Part shown: piece by piece, positions 1 to 5,375 of the stretch
Layout of the letters: every line of letters begins with the position of its first letter
Position numbering within the stretch: the first letter of the stretch is position 1
DNA from: an uncultured Methanobrevibacter sp.
GTDB taxonomy: Archaea > Methanobacteriota > Methanobacteria > Methanobacteriales > Methanobacteriaceae
Assembly: GCF_900316895.1 (NCBI RefSeq)
Contig: NZ_ONER01000072.1
Span: 1-7,464 of the forward strand
Direction of reading: 5' to 3'
DNA length: 7,464 nt
The notes under the pieces: generated by a model
What the model was told of the DNA's origin: nothing
Databases searched by the model: none
Seen by the model: the letters and a program-made list of their open reading frames with translations, nothing else
Position numbers and translations under genes: made by a program

Positions 1-121
1 GGGTTTCTTCGGGATTCTCTTCTTTTTCCTCATATCGGGAGCGGTATCTTAAGGTTGTTCCGCAGCTGCATACCGGGCTTCCCTCCGAAACGTATGACCC
101 GCAGTTCGGACATATCGGCAT
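1..121 (-). CDS. Zinc-ribbon protein, N-terminal part (runs off the left edge)
   Basis: Reading leftwards from an ATG at 121-119, the first 40 codons are open to the window edge. The N-terminus has a compact zinc-binding pattern, C4-x2-C7 then C18-x-C20 (CPNCG followed by CSCG), typical of a zinc ribbon at the start of small archaeal proteins. A charged Arg/Glu-rich stretch follows. The start is supported by a GGATGTGAT-like ribosome binding site just upstream. Only 12 bases separate it from the stop of the histone-fold gene, so the two are probably cotranscribed. The rest of the protein is outside the window, so its function cannot be named; membrane proteins with an N-terminal zinc ribbon are one common possibility. 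Base composition is clearly higher in GC than the intergenic DNA, as expected for a real gene. Confidence 0.75.
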   Translation of the reverse strand, partial: MPICPNCGSYVSEGSPVCSCGTTLRYRSRYEEKEENPEET

Positions 122-133
122 ATTAATCACATC

Positions 134-535
134 CTATTGGCCGTCACCATCGATTGTGAAATCGGCAAATGGATCCTTTTCAACAGTGTCTTTAAGCTTA
201 AGGCTCCTTTCGACATCCATGGCCAGGGCATCGCAGTCGGCCTTTATGGCATCAAGATGCATCAGAATCCTCTGCTTTTCCTCATTGATTCTTTCGATGT
301 TGGTGTAGGGGTAGATGCATTCCTTGAGCATCTCATAATCAACAGTGGTGTATGGGTACTCGTTGAGCTGTCTGCACACATTTACAAGGATGCTGTACAG
401 AAACCTGTTCATCTCGACCTTTACCTGGTCCTTGATCATCTTGTCGGAGTCAAGGTTCTCTTTCATCAGACGGTAGACTTCGTTTTTTGCAAAAGGCAAT
501 TTCTCTTTTTGGCTATTCATATTTTTCTCAGACAT
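134..535 (-). CDS. Divergent histone-fold protein with C-terminal coiled coil
   Basis: This 133-residue protein aligns by eye to archaeal histones such as HMfB over residues 12-77. It opens with KLPFAK (HMf: ELPIAP), then a short helix containing VYRLMKE (HMf: GRIIKD), a long central helix at about 35-60, and TTVDYEML in place of the conserved KTIKAEDI before the last helix. Residues 78-113 continue as a predicted coiled coil with a clean heptad pattern (a: I83, I90, I97, L104; d: K87, L94, C101, V108). An acidic tail ends the protein. Canonical archaeal histones stop after about 67-70 residues, so the extension is unusual. A coiled-coil class of variant archaeal histones, proposed to bridge DNA rather than wrap it, has been described from structure predictions (recalled from memory). 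Start: GAGG lies 8 bases before ATG. The histone-fold reading is an inference from motif pattern, not from a search. Confidence 0.72.
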   Translation of the reverse strand: MSEKNMNSQKEKLPFAKNEVYRLMKENLDSDKMIKDQVKVEMNRFLYSILVNVCRQLNEYPYTTVDYEMLKECIYPYTNIERINEEKQRILMHLDAIKADCDALAMDVERSLKLKDTVEKDPFADFTIDGDGQ

Positions 536-608
536 GACATTTTCCTCTTTGATGGTTGAGACACTTTTTCGGTTTACCTGTTGTCTAATATTATATTTGT
601 TTTACTTC

Positions 609-618
609 ATATATAAAG
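609..618 (-). promoter_or_regulatory. TATA box for the histone-fold / zinc-ribbon operon
   Basis: The minus strand reads CTTTATATAT here, a strong archaeal TATA box. It lies about 75 bases before the histone-fold start codon, which predicts transcription from near 585 and a leader of about 50 bases. No other TATA-like element in the gap fits better. Confidence 0.5.
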
Positions 619-693
619 GTATCATTTAAATTGAAGAAATGATTAATTATTCTAATACTTGATAGGTCAAACTATAAAATAAATTAACCTAAC

Positions 694-709
694 TATCATA
701 ATTATGATA
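694..709. repeat. 16-base perfect palindrome in the intergenic region
   Basis: TATCATAATTATGATA is its own reverse complement. It lies upstream of the histone-fold promoter and downstream of the 67-residue gene's stop. It could be a protein-binding site or a weak hairpin. It is AT-only apart from one pair, so chance is possible in such AT-rich DNA. Confidence 0.4.
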
Positions 710-745
710 CTTTATGATTTTTGAAATGCCGAATCATGTTATTGA

Positions 746-770
746 AACTGTTGGCAGTTCATGAAAAAAA
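746..770 (-). terminator. T-tract (and small hairpin) after the 775-1390 gene pair
   Basis: Five bases after the TAA of the 67-residue gene, the minus strand carries a run of seven T (764-770), the usual archaeal termination signal. A small AACTG/CAGTT stem with a 4-base loop follows at 746-759. The T-run is the main evidence. Confidence 0.45.
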
Positions 771-774
771 TAGA

Positions 775-978
775 TTATTTCATCAGATACTCCTTGTCAA
801 ACCTTACAATGAAGTCCACAAGAATGCTTTTCTTGACCATCTCCTCATCGGTCATTGAGAATTTAGTCAAACGCTCATACTCCTCCATCAGCTCCTCATC
901 ACTCATTTTAGTGAGCAGAATCATGTATTCGCTGTACTTGCTGTAGCCCTCATAGGGCTCGTTGATTTTAATGCTCAT
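775..978 (-). CDS. Small acidic helical protein, unknown function
   Basis: A 67-residue protein I do not recognise. It is rich in Glu, Asp, Lys and Met and should be almost entirely helical (residues 14-40 and 44-66), with no cysteine, signal peptide or membrane segment. Its ATG lies inside the end of the cysteine-rich upstream gene, an 11-base overlap in another frame, which points to translational coupling and a joint role. Codon usage matches its neighbour. The overlap, the direct T-run terminator after its stop and the compositional similarity support a real gene. Partner or regulator of the upstream protein is a guess only. Confidence 0.6.
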   Translation of the reverse strand: MSIKINEPYEGYSKYSEYMILLTKMSDEELMEEYERLTKFSMTDEEMVKKSILVDFIVRFDKEYLMK

Positions 979-1390
979 GGTTCACTTCCTTATATGTCTG
1001 AATCATCTCATACAGACGGATGCTTTCATAAATCATGTTCTTCTGGGCTTTAGTCGAAAGTGTACGGTCATTGGTGATGTGCTTTCCCCTTGTGCATTCA
1101 TCGATGGTTATCAGGATACGGTAGTATTTCTTTTTGAGTATCTTTTGGATGTCAAGGGTTAAATGGAAGCAGTTGTCCCTGGTGTCTGGCTTTATACGGC
1201 ACATTGAGCCGAATGAAAACCTCCTGTAGTTCTTGCAGAAGAAGCATTTCACGCATTCGTTTTCTACAACCTCAAAGGTTGTCAGCATGAAATATTCAAT
1301 CTGTTCGTCGGTCGGTACATCGAAATGGTCTAAAACTTCGTCCTTTTCGAATAGCTTTCTTTTAATGTGTGCAACAAGTTTATCATTCAT
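968..1390 (-). CDS. Cysteine-rich putative metal-binding protein, unknown function
   Basis: A 140-residue soluble protein with a cysteine cluster in its middle: C46-x2-C49-x2-C52-x11-C64-x9-C74, plus a lone C99. The C-x2-C ... C ... C-F pattern resembles small zinc or iron-sulfur binding modules seen in many uncharacterised archaeal and bacterial proteins. The N-terminal 40 residues look helical, and the C-terminal half (from about 80) is basic and helical. No signal peptide or membrane segment is visible. An AAAGGT element lies about 12 bases before the ATG, a rather loose spacing. It overlaps the downstream 67-residue gene by 11 bases, so the two form one transcript. A nucleic-acid or redox role would fit the basic, cysteine-rich make-up, but I cannot assign one. 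Confidence 0.7.
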   Translation of the reverse strand: MNDKLVAHIKRKLFEKDEVLDHFDVPTDEQIEYFMLTTFEVVENECVKCFFCKNYRRFSFGSMCRIKPDTRDNCFHLTLDIQKILKKKYYRILITIDECTRGKHITNDRTLSTKAQKNMIYESIRLYEMIQTYKEVNHEH

Positions 1391-1587
1391 TTTGATTTTA
1401 CCTTTTTAAAAAATAGCTTTTGTGTAAAGTTCAACGGCAACGGTTCCGGGCTTTCGGTAAGGTGATTGTTCAAGCCCTATTGTTCAATTGAAAAATTGAA
1501 ATTCCAACACTGTAGTAAAAATTTTCAGAAATTAATATTTTGGTGAGACAAGTTTTCAGTCTCTACTTATATATTTGTTTAAACTTG

Positions 1588-1596
1588 TATATAAAG
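1588..1596 (-). promoter_or_regulatory. TATA box upstream of the cysteine-rich gene
   Basis: The minus strand reads CTTTATATA here. Transcription would start near 1563, within a short GAGAC/GTCTC dyad (1545-1563). The right arm of the ACAAGTTT/AAACTTGT inverted repeat touches the TATA box, so a repressor bound there could block TBP. Confidence 0.42.
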
Positions 1597-1675
1597 TTAT
1601 GTTTAATATGTGTATAAAAATTTAAATGAAAAACAATCAATCTAAAATAGAACAATTAATTATTCCAATTATACG

Positions 1676-1682
1676 AAAAAAA
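1676..1682 (-). terminator. T-tract terminator after the membrane-anchored protein gene
   Basis: Seven consecutive T on the minus strand begin five bases after the TAA of the gene ending at 1688. Oligo-T tracts without a hairpin are the standard archaeal termination signal. Confidence 0.45.
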
Positions 1683-1687
1683 TCTCA

Positions 1688-2113
1688 TTATTTATTATTA
1701 AAATATTCATCTTCATCATATTCTTGGTCCATCTGATACCAATAACCCTCCTGAGTGTCAGGGTCATACATCCTTTTGTATTCATGACCATTTTCTGTTT
1801 TTACCGGCTGGTCATGCAGATATGCCCAGTCAGTATCTGTTTTTTGTGATTCATCCCATTTATCAACATAATCATCAGAACCATATTCCGGTTCACTTTC
1901 ATCAGAAGAACTGGATTGAGTAGAGGTATCTTCACTATTATCCGCCAATGTTGCATTAATTACTTCTGTAGTTGTGTTTGTAGTATTGTTAATTTGAGTT
2001 GTCTGATTATTCTTATTATTTGTATCGCCATTCATTAAAAGACAAATTGAACCAATCAATATTATAATAATCAGCAATAAGACAATAATTGCAATTTTCT
2101 CTTTTTTATTCAT
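1688..2113 (-). CDS. Membrane-anchored, Asn/Thr/Ser-rich acidic surface protein
   Basis: A 141-residue protein with a short basic N-terminus (MNKKEK), one strongly hydrophobic segment at 7-27, and then a low-complexity linker (30-90) rich in Asn, Thr, Ser, Asp and Glu. At least five N-X-T sequons lie between residues 36 and 55, suggesting N-glycosylation outside the cell. The last 50 residues are acidic and aromatic (Trp/Tyr-rich, with EGYWY near 122-126) and look like a small folded module. The segment is most likely an uncleaved signal anchor, leaving the rest outside the membrane. GGTGA four bases before ATG fixes the start. It has its own promoter, divergent from the AP endonuclease gene, and a T-run after its stop. 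Function is unknown. Composition is AT-rich, like the adjacent endonuclease gene. Confidence 0.75.
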   Translation of the reverse strand: MNKKEKIAIIVLLLIIIILIGSICLLMNGDTNNKNNQTTQINNTTNTTTEVINATLADNSEDTSTQSSSSDESEPEYGSDDYVDKWDESQKTDTDWAYLHDQPVKTENGHEYKRMYDPDTQEGYWYQMDQEYDEDEYFNNK

Positions 2114-2180
2114 TGCTTCACCACTTCACTATTAATCAAAATCTAGTTTTCAATTAGGAATTATGCTAGATTAATAACTT

Positions 2181-2199
2181 CATATAAACAGTATATATG
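2181..2199. promoter_or_regulatory. Divergent promoter region (TATA boxes on both strands)
   Basis: On the minus strand GTTTATATG (2189-2181) is a good TATA box for the membrane-anchored protein gene. On the plus strand GTATATATG (2191-2199) is suitably placed for the AP endonuclease gene, giving a start near 2222 and a leader of about 12 bases. The two boxes abut, so use of one promoter could compete with the other. Confidence 0.42.
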
Positions 2200-2233
2200 A
2201 TGTGATTAATATAATTATATTCAAGGTGATTAA

Positions 2234-3496
2234 ATGAAAATTATCTCATGGAATGTTAATGGAATCAAATCTTTGATAAAGACAGGTCATTTTGAGGAAA
2301 TATTTACTGAAAAACCAGATATTTTATGTCTTCAAGAAGTTAAAAGTGCAAAAATACCAGATGTTGAAAATTATTACTCATATTTATTCCCATCACAAAA
2401 AGGTGTAAACTATAGTGGCACTGCCATTTATACAAAAATAAAACCCCTTTCAGTTAAAAAAGGATTAGGCATTAAGGAATTTGATGATGAAGGGAGAGTT
2501 ATTAAACTTGAGTTTGAAAATTTCAATTTATTTAACATGTATGCGCCTTCAGGTGCTGGAGGGAATGAAGAATATGTCCATAAGACCAATTTTTATGATA
2601 AATTCACAGAATACATTAAAAAATCAAATAAACCTGTAATATTCTGTGGAGATTTCAATAGAATATCGACTGAACTTGATGCAAAAAACATCAAAAATAT
2701 CAAGAACAAATCCGGATTCATGCCAGAAGAGGCAGCCTGGTTTAATGAATTGTTATCAACAAAATATTTAGATGCATTCCGTAAATTTAATGACCAGGGA
2801 GATAACTTTACTTGGTGGCCCTATGCATGGGATGCGCGGGCAAAAAATAATGGGTATAGATTTGATTATTTCATTGTTTCCCAAAGTTTTGAAAATACAT
2901 TAAATGATTCATATATCCTAAAAGACCAATTAGGTTCAGATCATGCACCTATTGTTTTGGAATTGAACTCCTGTCAAGTATGCGGCACAATCAACTACAA
3001 AAATAATGAATTCTGTTACCATTGTGGAATTAAACTATCAGAACCTGAAGATGAAGAGGAACAATCACGTGAAGACAAATTAGAAATAGCTAAAGATAAG
3101 ATAATCCTTCTGGATTTGAATTACACATTAATAGCCAACTCCAAAGAGATTTGGAACTATCCTCTTGAGAAGAAAATCAAGTCACAGGAATATGAAAAAA
3201 ATCTGATTGAATTAATCAAGGACAATTACGTTATTTTAATAACTGCAAGTCCTTATAAAAGATCCTATAAAATATTAAGAGACATTAAGGAAAAAACTGG
3301 TTTTGAACCTGATGAATCTTATTGGAACTTTGGAGGCCAACCACCACAAATTAAAAAGTATTGGATGGAAAATGAGGTTATACCACAACATGGCGATGAT
3401 ACAGATAAATATCTGGCAATTGAATCCAATCCTGCAACCAGAAGAATGTATAAGAAATTAGGCATCGAGGCAAGACCAAAAAGCGACTTTATTTAA
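2234..3496 (+). CDS. Exonuclease III-type AP endonuclease fused to a zinc ribbon and a PNKP-like HAD domain
   Basis: Residues 1-245 are a complete exonuclease III/ExoA nuclease, which cuts DNA at abasic sites and trims blocked 3' ends. The active-site set is present: N7 (SWNVNG), E35 (LQEVK), Y103, D140 and N142 (GDFN), D211 (RFDY), and D236-H237 (GSDHAPI). C247, C250, C261 and C264 form a zinc ribbon, then an acidic linker. Residues 288-420 look like a HAD phosphatase of the T4 polynucleotide kinase 3'-phosphatase type: motif I is DLNYT (D294, with N296 where Asp is usual), motif II is at T337, and AIESNP...MYKKLGI resembles T4 AIDDR...MWRRIGV. Normal ExoA is about 250-260 residues, so the tail is extra. 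The second motif I Asp and the late acidic pair are changed, so phosphatase activity is doubtful. AGGTGAT three bases before ATG fixes the start. The gene is much more AT-rich than the macro gene after it. Confidence 0.88.
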   Translation: MKIISWNVNGIKSLIKTGHFEEIFTEKPDILCLQEVKSAKIPDVENYYSYLFPSQKGVNYSGTAIYTKIKPLSVKKGLGIKEFDDEGRVIKLEFENFNLFNMYAPSGAGGNEEYVHKTNFYDKFTEYIKKSNKPVIFCGDFNRISTELDAKNIKNIKNKSGFMPEEAAWFNELLSTKYLDAFRKFNDQGDNFTWWPYAWDARAKNNGYRFDYFIVSQSFENTLNDSYILKDQLGSDHAPIVLELNSCQVCGTINYKNNEFCYHCGIKLSEPEDEEEQSREDKLEIAKDKIILLDLNYTLIANSKEIWNYPLEKKIKSQEYEKNLIELIKDNYVILITASPYKRSYKILRDIKEKTGFEPDESYWNFGGQPPQIKKYWMENEVIPQHGDDTDKYLAIESNPATRRMYKKLGIEARPKSDFI

Positions 3497-3511
3497 ATGG
3501 AAATGATTAAA

Positions 3512-4033
3512 ATGAAAGGCACAATTGAAATACAACAAAAAGGAATAACAGATTTGGATGTTGATGCTGTCGTGAATGCGGCAAACAGCCAGCTTCTGGA
3601 AGGAGGCGGAGTGTGCGGAGCGATTTTCAGCGAGGCAGGTTCACATGAGCTCACAAAAGCATGCGATAAAATCGGAGGATGCCCAACAGGCAGTGCCGTA
3701 ATAACCCCAGCTTTCAATCTCAAGGCAAAATACATCATCCACGCCGTCGGGCCGATCTGGAGAGGCGGAGATGACAACGAGGAGGAGCTGCTCTACAGCG
3801 CATACACCCAATCATTAACATTAGCAAAGGAACATGACTGCAGCTCAATCGGTTTTCCGGTAATTTCATCAGGAATTTACGGATATCCGAAAGATGAGGC
3901 ATGGCAGGTGGCAATCAGAGCATGTCTTGATTTTTTAAATGACAATCCTGACTACCCACTCAGAATCATATTTGCGGTTATAAGCGACAGCTCAAGGGAA
4001 CTTGGAGAGTCTGTAATTGACAACATGCTCTGA
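3512..4033 (+). CDS. Macro-domain ADP-ribose-binding protein (YmdB/MacroD-like)
   Basis: A single macro domain of 173 residues, the usual size for O-acetyl-ADP-ribose deacetylases that also remove mono-ADP-ribose. Key motifs: DAVVNAAN (N25), GGGVCGAIF (31-39), HAVGP (77-81), and the phosphate loop GIYGYP (121-126). I chose ATG 3512 over 3497 because GGAAATGAT (matching GGAGGTGAT at 7 of 9) sits four bases before it and the N-terminus then aligns with E. coli YmdB without a gap. Odd points: C35 replaces the Asp of GGGVD used in MacroD-type catalysis, F39 replaces the usual His, and QKGIT replaces QGDIT, losing the Asp that normally contacts adenine. GC is near 50 percent, far above the preceding gene. 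Only 15 bases separate it from the endonuclease, so cotranscription is likely. Binding of ADP-ribose is well supported; hydrolase activity is less certain. Confidence 0.9.
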   Translation: MKGTIEIQQKGITDLDVDAVVNAANSQLLEGGGVCGAIFSEAGSHELTKACDKIGGCPTGSAVITPAFNLKAKYIIHAVGPIWRGGDDNEEELLYSAYTQSLTLAKEHDCSSIGFPVISSGIYGYPKDEAWQVAIRACLDFLNDNPDYPLRIIFAVISDSSRELGESVIDNML

Positions 4034-4069
4034 ATATATTCAGAAGCAATCCACATACTCTTTGAAAAT

Positions 4070-4498
4070 TTATCTTTTAAACATTCCTATGAATGTTTCC
4101 ATTGGAAGCATTATAGGATTTTCTCCGAACGGATTGAAAACAACACCGTCAACGGATTTATCATGACCACTTGCAAAGGAATCAGCCAAATCCTGAGTGT
4201 ACATTCCCATTACTGAAACCTGACCCTTGATTTCAGATTCCTCACTGAACAATGGAATCAGATTATTGCCGAAATCATCAGTCAAACTTATCGGCTTAAA
4301 GCGCAGCGGCTCTTCGAACTCACCTACATCCCCAACTTTCATGTTTTCATCAATTTCAAAGTTTGAAGTGATTTCAATAGGCATGAGAAGCTGTGATTTC
4401 CTCAATTCCTCGGTTAGTATTTTTAAGTGCTCATCACTAGCTGTTTCAACCTTAACTTTCAGTAATTCTGTTAATTTCGTGTTGTCTGTTTCTGTCAT
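4070..4498 (-). CDS. SseB-like N-terminal domain protein
   Basis: A 142-residue cytoplasmic protein matching the SseB N-terminal domain family by pattern. The family shows a strand ending in a 'lliP' motif (here LLMPIEI, 37-43), then 'lpaFTde' (here NLIPLFSEESE, 79-89), then 'vdGivlNPgge.....l' (here VDGVVFNPFGENPIML, 116-131). Roles in this family are poorly defined; E. coli SseB was linked to serine sensitivity, and relatives often serve as accessory or immunity-like proteins. Residues 1-35 are a charged helix. No signal peptide or membrane segment is visible. GGTG eight bases before the ATG supports the start. It is convergent with the macro gene (36-base gap), so the two are not in one operon. 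Composition is like the surrounding genome. Confidence 0.75.
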   Translation of the reverse strand: MTETDNTKLTELLKVKVETASDEHLKILTEELRKSQLLMPIEITSNFEIDENMKVGDVGEFEEPLRFKPISLTDDFGNNLIPLFSEESEIKGQVSVMGMYTQDLADSFASGHDKSVDGVVFNPFGENPIMLPMETFIGMFKR

Positions 4499-4691
4499 AA
4501 TAACACCTTTAAATTAAATTATATACATTACTGAAGTTTAAATTTTGCCATTTTCGCACAGAAAACATTCAAGGCAGATTTGCACTGGAAATCAAAATGA
4601 TTGCAAACCATGTTATCAGAGATAATCTAACATTAAAACATTTATTTTTATAAATAAACCCTTTTTCTTCTTTTTTTAATAAAAAAACAAT

Positions 4692-4707
4692 GCAAGTGAC
4701 CACTTGC
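4692..4707. promoter_or_regulatory. Candidate operator: perfect GCAAGTG/CACTTGC dyad
   Basis: GCAAGTGACCACTTGC consists of two perfect 7-base arms around a 2-base centre. It ends four bases before the BRE of the promoter at 4711-4729. In archaea, dyads just upstream of BRE are typical of activators, and those overlapping it of repressors. Its position and higher GC in an AT-rich region make chance less likely. The binding protein is unknown. Confidence 0.45.
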
Positions 4708-4710
4708 TTG

Positions 4711-4729
4711 CGAAAACCTTTATATATGG
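4711..4729 (+). promoter_or_regulatory. Strong BRE/TATA promoter of the small exported acidic protein
   Basis: CGAAAACCTTTATATATGG combines a purine-rich BRE with a near-ideal TATA box. Transcription should begin near 4747, giving a leader of about 60 bases that ends in AAGGTGATACTATG. This is the strongest-looking promoter in the window. Confidence 0.65.
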
Positions 4730-4807
4730 TCTGTTTCATATACATTAATAGAACTTTAAAGAGTAAAACTCAACATTTCTCTCACAGTCCCAAAAAAAGG
4801 TGATACT

Positions 4808-5293
4808 ATGGATGTAAAGAAAATAATTTTCGCATTAATCGTTACTTCACTCCTCATTGGAGGAGTCTGCGCTACAAGCGTGAACGACTTTAAGATAAAC
4901 GACTCATACAAAGGCGTATACAACGGCGAGTACTACTCAGTATATGCAAACAACGACAAAGACTCTGGAATTTCAATTTACAAAAACGTAAATGACGACG
5001 TATACGACGATATCGACAACGACGACATTTTAGAAGGTATTATCCACCATGACGGAAGAGAATACATTGTCCCTGACGATGACCTGCAGCTTGATGTAGG
5101 TTCAGACCACATCGCAAACTTCAATGACACAGAACATGCAACCCATGGCGTTTCAGAAGTTGTCAAAGCCGGCGGTGAAGAATACGTTGTAGTCGCCTGG
5201 GCAAAAGATTCCAGCAGCATGGACTCATCCAAATTGATTAAGACATTAACTGACTTCAACAAAGACAACAATGTCGAAGCAATTGCATTCTAA
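4808..5293 (+). CDS. Small exported acidic protein, unknown function
   Basis: A 161-residue protein with a clear signal peptide (KK at 4-5, hydrophobic 6-20, small residues to about 23). The mature part is very acidic, with Asp-rich stretches such as residues 63-73 (DDVYDDIDNDD), and probably mostly beta strand, ending in a helix at about 138-154. C21 lies at the end of the hydrophobic stretch and might be lost on cleavage or act as an anchor. AAGGTGAT three bases before ATG and the strong promoter suggest high expression. Codons are biased to C-ending AAC, GAC and TAC, also typical of well-expressed genes. A hairpin with T-tracts follows. It resembles, in layout, the small exported protein at 6473, and may belong to the same loose group. 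I do not recognise a named family. Confidence 0.8.
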   Translation: MDVKKIIFALIVTSLLIGGVCATSVNDFKINDSYKGVYNGEYYSVYANNDKDSGISIYKNVNDDVYDDIDNDDILEGIIHHDGREYIVPDDDLQLDVGSDHIANFNDTEHATHGVSEVVKAGGEEYVVVAWAKDSSSMDSSKLIKTLTDFNKDNNVEAIAF

Positions 5294-5300
5294 AAATAAT

Positions 5301-5356
5301 AATTTTTTCCATAAATCCGATTCGGGAGATTTTCATCTCCCCCAATATTTTTCCTA
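5301..5356 (+). terminator. Hairpin terminator between convergent genes
   Basis: A run of six T (5303-5308) follows the stop of the acidic protein gene. Then GGGAGAT (5324-5330) and ATCTCCC (5335-5341) form a perfect 7-base stem with a 4-base loop, followed by two T5 tracts at 5348-5352 and 5356-5360. It serves the plus-strand gene and may also halt transcription from the opposite gene ending at 5376. Confidence 0.6.
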
Positions 5357-5375
5357 TTTTTCAATATCGCTCATT

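Larger units (their letters stand above)
1391..1687. other. About 300-base gene-free region: long leader and promoter of the cysteine-rich gene
   Basis: No convincing gene is present. Reading on the minus strand, it holds a TATA box (1588-1596) and a leader of about 175 bases. The leader includes a GC-richer patch (1430-1480) with a gggctt/aagccc stem, a 9-base direct repeat (ATTGTTCAA at 1465-1473 and 1479-1487), and a possible 28-codon TTG-started reading frame (1473 to 1387) whose stop overlaps the ATG of the next gene. Next to the promoter is an 8-base inverted repeat, ACAAGTTT (1548-1555) with AAACTTGT (1581-1588). The left-hand repeats may be regulatory; none is proven. Confidence 0.5.
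4499..4807. other. 309-base gene-free region between divergent genes
   Basis: No reading frame here has a ribosome binding site and coding character. The left end should contain the minus-strand promoter of the SseB-like gene, but I see only weak candidates (TGTATATAAT near 4518-4527 seems too close to the start). The middle (4630-4690) is T- and A-tract DNA. The right part holds a perfect dyad, a strong BRE/TATA and a leader of about 60 bases for the plus-strand exported protein gene. Confidence 0.5.

Noticed and set aside
137..559. Open frame of 140 codons on the plus strand opposite the histone-fold gene
   Set aside because: No ribosome binding site or promoter fits, and the opposite strand has a clear start signal and a recognisable fold. 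It is an antisense shadow of GC-richer coding DNA.
3497..3511. Earlier start for the macro gene at ATG 3497
   Set aside because: It directly follows the preceding stop with no ribosome binding site, whereas ATG 3512 has GGAAATGAT four bases upstream and matches the family's N-terminus.
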